Shown here one piece after another: positions 6,722-15,229 of a stretch of DNA of 64,000 bases. Positions within the stretch are counted from its first letter, which is position 1, and each line of letters opens with the position of its first letter. A program made the position numbers and the translations under genes. The DNA comes from Lentzea albida. GTDB taxonomy: Bacteria; Actinomycetota; Actinomycetes; Mycobacteriales; Pseudonocardiaceae. The notes under the pieces were generated by a model, which worked only from the letters and a program-made list of their open reading frames with translations, made no database searches and had not been told where the DNA came from. The stretch covers positions 496,001-560,000 of the forward strand of contig NZ_FOFV01000002.1 in the NCBI RefSeq assembly GCF_900111005.1, written 5' to 3'.

Positions 6722-9700
6722 GTGCGCAGGTGGGAGCTCGTCTCGGGCAGCGCGGCGAAGTTCTGGGAGATCGGCAGGGACGGCACCGCCGTCACCGTCC
6801 GCTTCGGACGCCTCGACACGAACGGCCAGACCCAGACCAAGGAGCTGGCCACCGCCGAGGCAGCCGCAGCACACGTCGCGAAGCTCGTGGCCGAGAAGGA
6901 GAAGAAGGGCTACCGCGCCGTGACGCCGACACCGGCAACGGAAACGGCGCAAGCCACCTCCCAGCAGCCTGCCACCAACGCAGGCTCGGCCACCGACCTC
7001 ACCACCGCGGGCAGCTCAGCCACCCAACTCGCCGCGACCACAGGCTCGGCCGCCCACCTCACCACCACCGCCAGCAACTCGGCCACCGGCCCCGCCTCCG
7101 CCAGCAGCTCAGCCACCCGCCCCGCCTCCAGCCACTCAGCTCCCCACACCGCCACCAACCCCGCTGCGACCTCCACCCCCAGCCCCGCCGCCGCCTCCAC
7201 CCCCTCCTCCCCCCAACAGCCCCTCCCCACCGACGAAGACACCTGGACCATGCCCAAGGCGTGGCTGCGCGACGTGGTCCGCCAACGCGGCTTCCACCCC
7301 GCCCCGGAGTTCGCCGTAGACCCCACCCTCGCCGAAGAAGCCCGCCGCCGAGCGGGCAAGCAACAAGCCACCACCGTCGAACGGGTCCTGTCCGAACCGG
7401 CCTCCGACCGCGACCTGGTCGAGGCGACGCGCGACCACCTCGCCGGCCGCCCGAACCCCACGGGCGCGGCGGCGGTGGCGGCCATCATCGGCTGCGGCGA
7501 GCAGTCGGTGCACGCCTGGATCGCCGACCACGGCGTGGCCTTCGCGACGGAGGCCGCGGTCGAGTTCACCATGCTGGCCTCCGCACCCGAGTGGCTCCCG
7601 CAGCAGCGCGAGTACGGCAACGAGCGCCTGACGACCCGCGGCGGCCACCTCCGCCTCACCTTCGACAACGTCGAGGGCAAGATGCTCAGGTCCGTCCGCT
7701 ACGCGCTCGCCACCGCGGACGACAGCGAGCGGGCCGAGGCCGCGGCGTTCCTCGAAAGGCTCGGCGAGCTGGACGACCCCAACGCGCAGATGGTGCGCAC
7801 CTTCCTGATGCCGGAGCGCGCCGACTGGTTCCAGGAGGCCTGCGCCGCACCGCATTCGAACAGCCGCTGGTGGGTCGTCCCGTGCAGCGCGAGCACGCTC
7901 GAGGAGTTCGAGCTGGCGCAGACCAGGGTGACCAACAGCAGCACCATCCTGCACACCGCGCTCTACGTGCTCGGCCCCGCGATCGCGCCGTTGCTCGCCG
8001 CGGCGCTCGACCACAAGCACCAGCTCGCCGATCGCCGCAAGACGGTGCTGAAAGTGCTCGCGGCGCTGCCCACCGACGAGGCGTTCACGATCGCGCTCGA
8101 CCGGATCGACGAGAAGTACGTGCGGCCGACGGTGCTGTCCATGATGGCGGCGTTCCCGGCGCGCGCGGCCCGGCTCCTCGGCGAACGCTCGAGTCGCAAC
8201 GCCGCTCTCCACCAGCTGCTCAGCGTGCACCTGAAGACGTACCCGCACCTCGAGGCACCCGAGGGGTTCGTCGACGTCGAGTCCGAAGCCGTGCCGGAGG
8301 CGCCGGCTGAGGCCCTGCCGGCGGTGCTGGCGTCGCCGCCGTGGACCAAGCGCAAGAAGCCCGTGAAGCCCGTGGTGGTGCCGGACCTGCCGGTACCCGG
8401 CCCGTCGCTCGTGTGGCTGCCGGGTGAACGGGAGGCGTGGTTGAAGGACGGTCACTGGGACACCCACGCCTACAAGACCTGGGAGCACTGGCTGGCGGAG
8501 TTCAAGGCCGGCCGGATCGGCTACCGGATGGCGGACCTGCTCATCGGCGCGCCCGAGGAGAAGGTGCGGCACCTGCTGGCCGACTGGGAGCCGCGGCTCG
8601 GCTGGAGCGCCGAGTCGGCGGGCAAGCGGCTGGCCGCGAAGTTCGGCTTCGACGCGTTGCCCCCGCTGCTGCGCATCGTGGAGCGGACGTCGGCGGCCGC
8701 GGTGGTCGTCCTGCCGTTCGCGACGCCCGAGGTGGCCACGCTGATGGCCGACTGGCTCGTGCGGCTCAAGCAGGTCCGCAAGACGGCGATGGCCTGGCTG
8801 GCCCGGCACCGGGACACCGCCGCACGCCTGCTCGTCCCCGCCGCCCTGGGCAAGCCCGGTGCCGAGCGCCGCAACGCCGAGGCCGCGCTCCGCCACCTGC
8901 ACGCCCTGGGAGTGGACGTGGTGGCCGTCGCACCGACTCAGGCCGCGGCCGAAGCCCTGGCGTCGTTCCTGGCCGTCGACCCGGTCGACGTGCTGCCCGC
9001 CAAGCTGCCCGTGATCGGCGAGTGGGCGGACACCCGGCTGCTGCCCCAGGTCCTGCTGCGCGACCGCAGGCAGGCGCTGTCCCCGGAGGCCGCGCGGAAC
9101 CTGCTGATGACGGCCGCGCTGTCCAAGCCGGGCGATGTCTACGCCGGGCTTCCGATCGCCCGCGACGTGCTCGACAGGGACTCCCTGGCCGAGTTCGCGT
9201 GGGCCGTCTTCCAGCGCTGGCAGGAGATCGGCGCGCCGTCGAAGGAGGGCTGGGCGCTCACCGCCCTCGGCTGGCTCGGCGACGACTCGACGGTCCGCGC
9301 GCTGGCGCCGTTGATCCGGGTCTGGCCGGGAGAGAGCCAGCACGCGAGGGCGGTGACGGGCCTCGACGTGCTCGCCGACATCGGCACCGAGGTCGCCCTG
9401 TCCCACCTCAACAGCATCGCCGAGAAGGTGAAGTTCAAGGGCCTCAAGACGAAGGCCCAGGAGAAGGTCGCCCAGATCGCCGAGGAACTGGGCCTGTCCC
9501 GCGACCAGCTGGCCGACCGGCTGGTGCCGCGCCTCGGCCTCGACGACGCCGCGAGCCTCGTCATCGACTACGGCCCCCGGCAGTTCACCGTCGGCTTCGA
9601 CGAACAGCTCAAGCCCTACGTCCTCGACCCGGACGGCAAGCGCCGCAAGGACCTCCCCAAGGCCGGTGCGAAGGACGACCAGGACAAGGCACCGCTGGAG

Positions 9701-10435
9701 CACAAGCGTTTCGCGGCACTGAAGAAGGACGTTCGCGCCGTGGCGTCGGACCAGATCCACCGCCTGGAACGCGCCATGGTCGACCAGCGCACCTGGACCG
9801 CGGCCGAGTTCCACACGGTCCTGGCCGGCCACCCGCTGCTCTGGCACATCGTCCGCCGCCTGGTCTGGATCACGGACGAAGGCCTCTCCTTCCGCCTCGC
9901 GGAAGACCGCACGCTCGCCGACTCCGGCGACGACGAGTTCACGCTCCCCGAGGACGCCACCGTCCGCGTCGCGCACCCGGTCGACCTCCGCGACGAGCTC
10001 GAAGCCTGGGGCGAGGTCTTCGCCGACTACGAGATCCTCCAGCCCTTCCCGCAGCTCGGCCGCCCTCTGCACCTGGTGTCCCAGAACGAGGACCTGCTGC
10101 CCCACCTCAAGAAGTACTGCGACGTCGACCACCCCGTCGGCAAGATCCTCAGCCTCACCAAGAAGGGCTGGATCCGCGGCGAGCCCCAGGACGGCGGCGT
10201 GGAGTGCTGGATCACCCGCCCGCTGCCGTCCGGCGGTGCCCTCGTCGCCTCGCTCGACCCCGGCATCGCGGTGGGCGCCATCGACGTCTTCCCGGAGCTC
10301 AAGTTCACCGAGCTCTGGTTCTCCGCCGACGGCCACGGCTACTGGTCCTCCCAGCGCAACGCCTCCGGCACCCTCACCACCGACGCCATCACGGCCTCGG
10401 AGATCCTGTCCGAACTGGAGTCACTGCACCAGTAG
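6722..10435 (+). CDS. WGR domain-DUF4132 protein, paralogue 2
   Basis: 1,237 residues with the same layout as its neighbours: WGR domain at about 1-63 (RRWELVSGSAAKFWEI), a Thr/Ala/Ser-rich low-complexity linker (about 65-170, TGSAAHLTTTASNSATGPAS), then TWTMPKAWLRDVVRQRGF, the helical region and the DUF4132 C-terminus (LGLDDAASLVIDYGPRQFTV; FADYEILQPFPQLGRP). Start GTG 6722, six bases after GGGAG. It is 73 bases downstream of paralogue 1, so co-transcription is likely. Core regions align almost without gaps to paralogues 1 and 3, while the linkers share no sequence. The function is not established for any member. Confidence 0.88.
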   Translation: MRRWELVSGSAAKFWEIGRDGTAVTVRFGRLDTNGQTQTKELATAEAAAAHVAKLVAEKEKKGYRAVTPTPATETAQATSQQPATNAGSATDLTTAGSSATQLAATTGSAAHLTTTASNSATGPASASSSATRPASSHSAPHTATNPAATSTPSPAAASTPSSPQQPLPTDEDTWTMPKAWLRDVVRQRGFHPAPEFAVDPTLAEEARRRAGKQQATTVERVLSEPASDRDLVEATRDHLAGRPNPTGAAAVAAIIGCGEQSVHAWIADHGVAFATEAAVEFTMLASAPEWLPQQREYGNERLTTRGGHLRLTFDNVEGKMLRSVRYALATADDSERAEAAAFLERLGELDDPNAQMVRTFLMPERADWFQEACAAPHSNSRWWVVPCSASTLEEFELAQTRVTNSSTILHTALYVLGPAIAPLLAAALDHKHQLADRRKTVLKVLAALPTDEAFTIALDRIDEKYVRPTVLSMMAAFPARAARLLGERSSRNAALHQLLSVHLKTYPHLEAPEGFVDVESEAVPEAPAEALPAVLASPPWTKRKKPVKPVVVPDLPVPGPSLVWLPGEREAWLKDGHWDTHAYKTWEHWLAEFKAGRIGYRMADLLIGAPEEKVRHLLADWEPRLGWSAESAGKRLAAKFGFDALPPLLRIVERTSAAAVVVLPFATPEVATLMADWLVRLKQVRKTAMAWLARHRDTAARLLVPAALGKPGAERRNAEAALRHLHALGVDVVAVAPTQAAAEALASFLAVDPVDVLPAKLPVIGEWADTRLLPQVLLRDRRQALSPEAARNLLMTAALSKPGDVYAGLPIARDVLDRDSLAEFAWAVFQRWQEIGAPSKEGWALTALGWLGDDSTVRALAPLIRVWPGESQHARAVTGLDVLADIGTEVALSHLNSIAEKVKFKGLKTKAQEKVAQIAEELGLSRDQLADRLVPRLGLDDAASLVIDYGPRQFTVGFDEQLKPYVLDPDGKRRKDLPKAGAKDDQDKAPLEHKRFAALKKDVRAVASDQIHRLERAMVDQRTWTAAEFHTVLAGHPLLWHIVRRLVWITDEGLSFRLAEDRTLADSGDDEFTLPEDATVRVAHPVDLRDELEAWGEVFADYEILQPFPQLGRPLHLVSQNEDLLPHLKKYCDVDHPVGKILSLTKKGWIRGEPQDGGVECWITRPLPSGGALVASLDPGIAVGAIDVFPELKFTELWFSADGHGYWSSQRNASGTLTTDAITASEILSELESLHQ

Positions 10436-10451
10436 CGGCACCTCTCAGAAA

Positions 10452-10474
10452 TTGTCAGACCCCCTGAGTAACGT
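10452..10474 (+). promoter_or_regulatory. DNA-damage-type promoter of WGR-DUF4132 paralogue 3
   Basis: TTGTCAGAC-N8-TAACGT is the best match in the window to the PafBC-type consensus TTGTCRGTG-N8-TANNNT. It begins 17 bases after the stop of paralogue 2 and ends 43 bases before the GTG of paralogue 3, so it may drive paralogue 3 and the four downstream genes independently. Confidence 0.65.
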
Positions 10475-10517
10475 CCGTGGACATCAACTCCCTTGTGTGG
10501 CCCCAGGAGGTAAAGCA

Positions 10518-13500
10518 GTGCGCAGGTGGGAACTCGTCGCGGACGGCTCCGCGAAGTTCTGGGAGATCGGGCAGGACGGCGCCTCGGTGACCGTCCGGTT
10601 CGGACGGCTGGGCACCGCCGGCCAGACCCAGACCAAGGAGCTGGCCTCCGCCGAGGCAGCCGACGCGCACGTCGCGAAGCTCGTGGCGGAGAAGGAGAAG
10701 AAGGGCTACAGACCGGAGGGCGCGGCGCAGCCTTTAGCGGCGTCGGCCACCAGCGCGGCCCAGCCCTCAGCGACGTCAGCCACCAGCACCGCGCCACAGC
10801 ACACGGCGGCACCAGCCACCAACGAGCCTTCCACCATCGCGCAGCAGCCCTCGGCGGCACCACCCGTGGGCACCCGCCCCGCCACCGCCCCCGGCACGAC
10901 CGCCCCCGCAGCCACCACCCCCGCGACCCCGGCCCCCGTCCTCGACGAGGACACCTGGGTCATGCCCAAGGCGTGGCTGCGCGACGTCGTCCGCCAGCGC
11001 GGCTTCAGCCCGGCCCCCGAGTTCACCCTCGAACCCGCCAAGGCCGACCAGGCACGCCACCTCATCACCGACCAGGCCGAAACCATCGAACGCGCCCTCT
11101 CGGTCAAGGGCTCGCACGAGGACCTGGTCGACGCGGCCCGCGAGCACCTGGCCGGCAAGCCGAACACCCTGGGCGCGGCGGCGCTCGCGGCCATCACCAA
11201 GCCGGGTGTACCTGCCGTGCACGCCTGGATCGCGGACCACGGCCTCGCGTTCGCCACGACGGCCGTGGTCGAGCTCATGGGCGTCACGTTCTCCGAGCAG
11301 TGGAACGACAAGCGCGGCAGGTGGACCAACGTCTGCCTGCAGTACGAGCGCGGCGGCTTCCAGACGTCGCACACCGAACCGCTGGGCCAGATGCTCACGG
11401 CCGTCCGGTACGCGATCGCCACCGCGGCCGCCGAGGAGCGCGCCCAGGCCGAGGCCGCGCTGGAAGAGCTCGCAGGGTCGAAGACCGAGAAGGAGCTGCG
11501 CGCGTACCTGCTGCCGGAGCGGGCCGATTGGTTCGCCTCGCTCTGTCAGCAGCAGTACACGCCGAGCCGGTGGTGGATGCTGCCGAGCATTGCCCGCACG
11601 AAGGAGGACTTCGAGAAGGCGGATCTGTCGCTCACGAACTACGCGTTCCTGATGTACACGGCCGTGTACGTGCTGGGGCCGGGCGTCGCGCCGTTGCTCG
11701 CGGCGGAACTCGACGGCGACGCCTACTACCAGAGCGCGGAGGGGCGCAAGCGGGCGTTGAAGGTGCTCGCCGCGTTGCCGACCGACGAGGCGTTCACGAT
11801 CACGCTGGACCGCCTCGACGCGAAGTACGTGCGGCCGGCCGTGTTGTCGGCGATGGCGGCGTTCCCGAAGCGGGCCGCGCGGCTGCTGGCGCACCGGGCG
11901 GCGTCCAGTGCCGAGGCGCTCAAGCTGCTCCAGGCGCACCTGCTGTCGCACCCCGAGCTGGCGGTCCCGGACGACGTCGCCGAGCTCATCTCCGAGTCCG
12001 GTCCGGCCGTGCTGCCGGAGGCGGGCGCGGACCAGCTGCCCGCGTTGCTGGTCGCGCCGCCGTGGCTGCACCGCAAGAAGCCGGTGAAGCCCGTGGTGCT
12101 GGCGGACCTCCCGTCGCCGGAGCCGACGATGGCCTGGCATCCGGGTGAGCGCGAAGAGTGGCTCGGGTGTGGCGCGGAGTGGCGGCAAGACCACCACGAC
12201 TGGCGCAAGCTCCTCGGGGACTACCTCGCCGGCACGATCGGCTACTACGACAACGACCTGTTCCTGCTCGCGCCCGACGACGAGGTGCGGCACCTGCTGG
12301 CGGACTGGAAGCCCAACTACAGCTACGGCGTCGAGGAGTGGGGCAAGAACCTGGCGGCCCGCTTCGGCCTCGACGCCGCACCGGCGCTCGCGCGGCACGT
12401 CCAGTCGTCACCGGCGGGGACGGGGATGGTGCTGCTGCCGTTCGCCACGCCCGAGGTGGCCACGCAGATGGCCGACTGGTTCTCCCGCACCAAGCAGGCG
12501 CGGCGCTGGGCCCTCGACTGGATGGGCCGGCACCGCGAGCAGGCCGCGCGCCTGCTCGTCCCCGCGGCGTCGGGCAAGGCGGGCATCCCCCGGCGCAACG
12601 CCGAGACGGCGTTGCGGTATCTGCACAACAACCTCGGTGTCGACGTGGCGGCCGTCGCCGCGGAGTGCGGTGCCGGGGCCGCGATCGACGTGGTGCTGTC
12701 GGTCGACCCGGTCGACGTGCTGCCCGCGAAGCTGCCGGTGATCGGCGAGTGGGCCGACACGCGGCTGTTGCCGCAGGTGTCGCTGGCCGACCGCAGGCAC
12801 GCGCTGCCGGCCGAGGCCGCGGGCAACCTGCTGATGACGGCGGCGCTGTCCAAGCCCGGTGAGCTCTACGCGGGCCTGCCGATCGTGCGCGAGGCCCTCG
12901 ACCGCGATTCGCTGGCGGCGTTCGCCTGGGCGGTGTTCCAGGCGTGGGAGCAGGCGGGCTCGCCGTCGAAGGAGAGCTGGGCGCTGAGCGCGCTCGGCTG
13001 GTTCGGCGACGACTCGACGGTGCGCGCGCTGTCCCCGCTGATCCGCAGGTGGCCGGGCGAGAGCCAGCACGCGCGGGCGGTCAGCGGGCTCGACGTCCTC
13101 GCCGAGATCGGCAGCGAGGTCGCGCTGTCCCACCTCAACAGCATCGCGGAGAAGGTGCCGTTCAAGGGGCTCAAGACCAGGGCCCAGGAGAAGGTCGCCC
13201 AGATCGCGGCGGAACTCGGCCTCTCCCGCGACCAGCTGTCGGACCGGCTGGTCCCGCGCCTCGGACTGGACGACGCCGCGACGCTGGTCATCGACTACGG
13301 CCAGCGGCAGTTCACCGTGGGCTTCGACGAGCAGCTCAAGCCGTTCGTGCTCGACCCGGACGGCAAGCGCCGCAAGGACCTCCCGAAGCCCGGCGCGAAG
13401 GACGACCAGGACAAGGCACCGTTGGAGCACAAGCGGTTCACCGCGCTGAAGAAAGACGTCCGCACCATCGCGGCCGACCAGATCCAGCGGCTCGAACGCG

Positions 13501-14162
13501 CCATGGTCGACCAGCGCACGTGGAGCGCCGAGGAGTTCCTGACGGTGCTCGTCGACCACCCGCTGCTGTGGCACCTGGTCCGCCGGCTGGTGTGGATCAC
13601 CGACGAGGGCACGTCCTTCCGCCTGGCCGAGGACCGCACGCTGGCGAACGTGGACGACGACGAGTTCACGCTGCCGGAGAACGCGGTCGTGCGCGTGGCG
13701 CACGCGGTCGACCTGAAGGCCGAGGCGTCGGCGTGGGGCGAGATCTTCGCCGACTACGAGATCCTCCAGCCGTTCCCGCAGACCGGCCGCCCGTACCACC
13801 TGCTGGAGTCCGGCGAGGACCTGCTGCCCCAGCTCAAGAAGTTCTGCGCCACCCCGTACCCCATCGGCAAGATCCTCGGCCTGACCAAGAAGGGCTGGGT
13901 GCGCGGCGCCCCGCAGGACGCGGGCGTCGAGTGCTGGATCACCCGGCCGTTCCCCGGTGGCGGCGCGCTCGTCGCCTCGCTCGAACCCGGCATCGCGGTG
14001 GGTGCGATAGACGTCTTCCCCGAAGTCGGTTTCAGCGACATGTGGTTCTCCCCCAACGGTCACGGCACGTGGTCCGCTCCGAAGGACGCGCCCGACAGTC
14101 ACCCCATCGACCCGATCACGCTCTCCGAGCTCTTCACCGAACTGGAGTCCCTCCGGTCATGA
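10518..14162 (+). CDS. WGR domain-DUF4132 protein, paralogue 3
   Basis: 1,214 residues: WGR domain (about 1-63, RRWELVADGSAKFWEI), Ala/Thr/Pro linker (about 65-150), TWVMPKAWLRDVVRQRGF, the helical region and the C-terminal DUF4132 domain (LGLDDAATLVIDYGQRQFTV). The start is GTG 10518, seven bases after AGGAGG; the open frame continues upstream but that part overlaps paralogue 2 and the promoter. It is closer to paralogue 2 than to 1 (for example KDDQDKAPLEHKRF in both). The stop overlaps the ATG of the AAA+ gene (ATGA), showing translational coupling between DUF4132 and the ATPase module. Confidence 0.9.
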   Translation: MRRWELVADGSAKFWEIGQDGASVTVRFGRLGTAGQTQTKELASAEAADAHVAKLVAEKEKKGYRPEGAAQPLAASATSAAQPSATSATSTAPQHTAAPATNEPSTIAQQPSAAPPVGTRPATAPGTTAPAATTPATPAPVLDEDTWVMPKAWLRDVVRQRGFSPAPEFTLEPAKADQARHLITDQAETIERALSVKGSHEDLVDAAREHLAGKPNTLGAAALAAITKPGVPAVHAWIADHGLAFATTAVVELMGVTFSEQWNDKRGRWTNVCLQYERGGFQTSHTEPLGQMLTAVRYAIATAAAEERAQAEAALEELAGSKTEKELRAYLLPERADWFASLCQQQYTPSRWWMLPSIARTKEDFEKADLSLTNYAFLMYTAVYVLGPGVAPLLAAELDGDAYYQSAEGRKRALKVLAALPTDEAFTITLDRLDAKYVRPAVLSAMAAFPKRAARLLAHRAASSAEALKLLQAHLLSHPELAVPDDVAELISESGPAVLPEAGADQLPALLVAPPWLHRKKPVKPVVLADLPSPEPTMAWHPGEREEWLGCGAEWRQDHHDWRKLLGDYLAGTIGYYDNDLFLLAPDDEVRHLLADWKPNYSYGVEEWGKNLAARFGLDAAPALARHVQSSPAGTGMVLLPFATPEVATQMADWFSRTKQARRWALDWMGRHREQAARLLVPAASGKAGIPRRNAETALRYLHNNLGVDVAAVAAECGAGAAIDVVLSVDPVDVLPAKLPVIGEWADTRLLPQVSLADRRHALPAEAAGNLLMTAALSKPGELYAGLPIVREALDRDSLAAFAWAVFQAWEQAGSPSKESWALSALGWFGDDSTVRALSPLIRRWPGESQHARAVSGLDVLAEIGSEVALSHLNSIAEKVPFKGLKTRAQEKVAQIAAELGLSRDQLSDRLVPRLGLDDAATLVIDYGQRQFTVGFDEQLKPFVLDPDGKRRKDLPKPGAKDDQDKAPLEHKRFTALKKDVRTIAADQIQRLERAMVDQRTWSAEEFLTVLVDHPLLWHLVRRLVWITDEGTSFRLAEDRTLANVDDDEFTLPENAVVRVAHAVDLKAEASAWGEIFADYEILQPFPQTGRPYHLLESGEDLLPQLKKFCATPYPIGKILGLTKKGWVRGAPQDAGVECWITRPFPGGGALVASLEPGIAVGAIDVFPEVGFSDMWFSPNGHGTWSAPKDAPDSHPIDPITLSELFTELESLRS

Positions 14163-15229
14163 CCAGCACCCAGACGATGCAGCGCCCTCCCGCCGAGGTC
14201 CGCTTCGCCGACGAGCTCGCCCGCCTGCGCGACACCGACACGGCGCCCAAACCGCCGGGCTGGGCGCTGAGCCTCGCCGCCGCGCGGAAGTTCGTGGTGG
14301 GCGACGAAAAGACGGGCATCACCAAGAAGTTCGTGGGCGACCCGTCCCTCGTCGACAGGGCGCTGGTGACGCTCGCGACGAGCCGAGGCCTGATGCTCGT
14401 CGGGGAGCCCGGCACGGCGAAGTCGCTGCTGTCCGAGCTGATCGCGGCGGCGGTGTGCGGCGAGTCGACGCTGACGATCCAGGGCGGCGCGGCCACGACC
14501 GAGGACCAGATCAAGTACTCGTGGAACTACGCGCTGCTGGTCGCGGAGGGTCCGTCGCCGCGCTCGCTCGTGCCCGCGCCGATGCTGCGCGGCATGGCCG
14601 AGGGCAAGGTCGTGCGGTTCGAGGAGATCACCCGCTGCCCGCTGGAGGTCCAGGACTGCATGCTGTCGATGCTGTCGGACCGCGTGATGGCGATCGGTGA
14701 GCTGCACGGCCCGGACGGCATGGTGTTCGCGCAGGACGGCTTCAACGTGATCGCCACGGCGAACACGCGGGACAGGGGCGTCAACGAGATGAGCGCCGCG
14801 CTCAAGCGCCGCTTCAACTTCGAGACGGTCTTCCCCATCGCGGACTTCGACACCGAGCTCGCGCTGGTCGAGCAGGAGGCCGCGAAGCTGCTGGAGAAGT
14901 CGGGTGTCGAGCTCGCGCCGCGGCGGGACGTGCTGGAGGTGCTCGTGCGCACGTTCCGCGACCTGCGCGAGGGCACCGACAGGCTCACCACGGTGATGAG
15001 CACGGCGGAGGCGGTGTCGGTCGCGCACGCCGTCGGGCTGCGGGGCTGGTTCCTGCGCGGTGAGGTCGGTTCGGCCGCGGACGTCGTGGAGTGCCTGGCG
15101 GGCACGGCGGCGAAGGACAACGCGGAGGACCTGGCACGGCTGCGGCGGTACCTGGAGCAGCACGCGTCGCGGCGCAAGGGCAAGCAGTGGCAGGAGCTGC
15201 ACCGCGCCCGTCACCTGCTTCCCGGCTGA
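14159..15229 (+). CDS. MoxR-type AAA+ ATPase (YehL-like)
   Basis: 356 residues. Walker A GEPGTAKS at 82-89, Walker B VRFEE at 152-156, sensor 1 Asn in ATANTRD (around 202) and arginine-finger region LKRRF (215-219). MoxR ATPases work as chaperone-like remodelling machines together with VWA-domain partners, and such a partner lies two genes downstream. The Walker B reads FEE rather than the commoner DE(I/A)N. The start ATG overlaps the stop of paralogue 3 and the stop overlaps the next ATG (TGATG). E. coli YehL next to YehI is the obvious counterpart. Cytoplasmic. Confidence 0.9.
   Translation: MTSTQTMQRPPAEVRFADELARLRDTDTAPKPPGWALSLAAARKFVVGDEKTGITKKFVGDPSLVDRALVTLATSRGLMLVGEPGTAKSLLSELIAAAVCGESTLTIQGGAATTEDQIKYSWNYALLVAEGPSPRSLVPAPMLRGMAEGKVVRFEEITRCPLEVQDCMLSMLSDRVMAIGELHGPDGMVFAQDGFNVIATANTRDRGVNEMSAALKRRFNFETVFPIADFDTELALVEQEAAKLLEKSGVELAPRRDVLEVLVRTFRDLREGTDRLTTVMSTAEAVSVAHAVGLRGWFLRGEVGSAADVVECLAGTAAKDNAEDLARLRRYLEQHASRRKGKQWQELHRARHLLPG

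Noticed and set aside
7136-10336. Minus-strand open frame of over 1,000 codons opposite paralogue 2
   Set aside because: Same shadow effect, with no start signal and low-complexity composition.
10236-10517. Long in-frame upstream extension of WGR paralogue 3
   Set aside because: It lies antisense-like within the 3' end of paralogue 2 and across the promoter; the GTG at 10518 has AGGAGG and aligns with the starts of the other paralogues.
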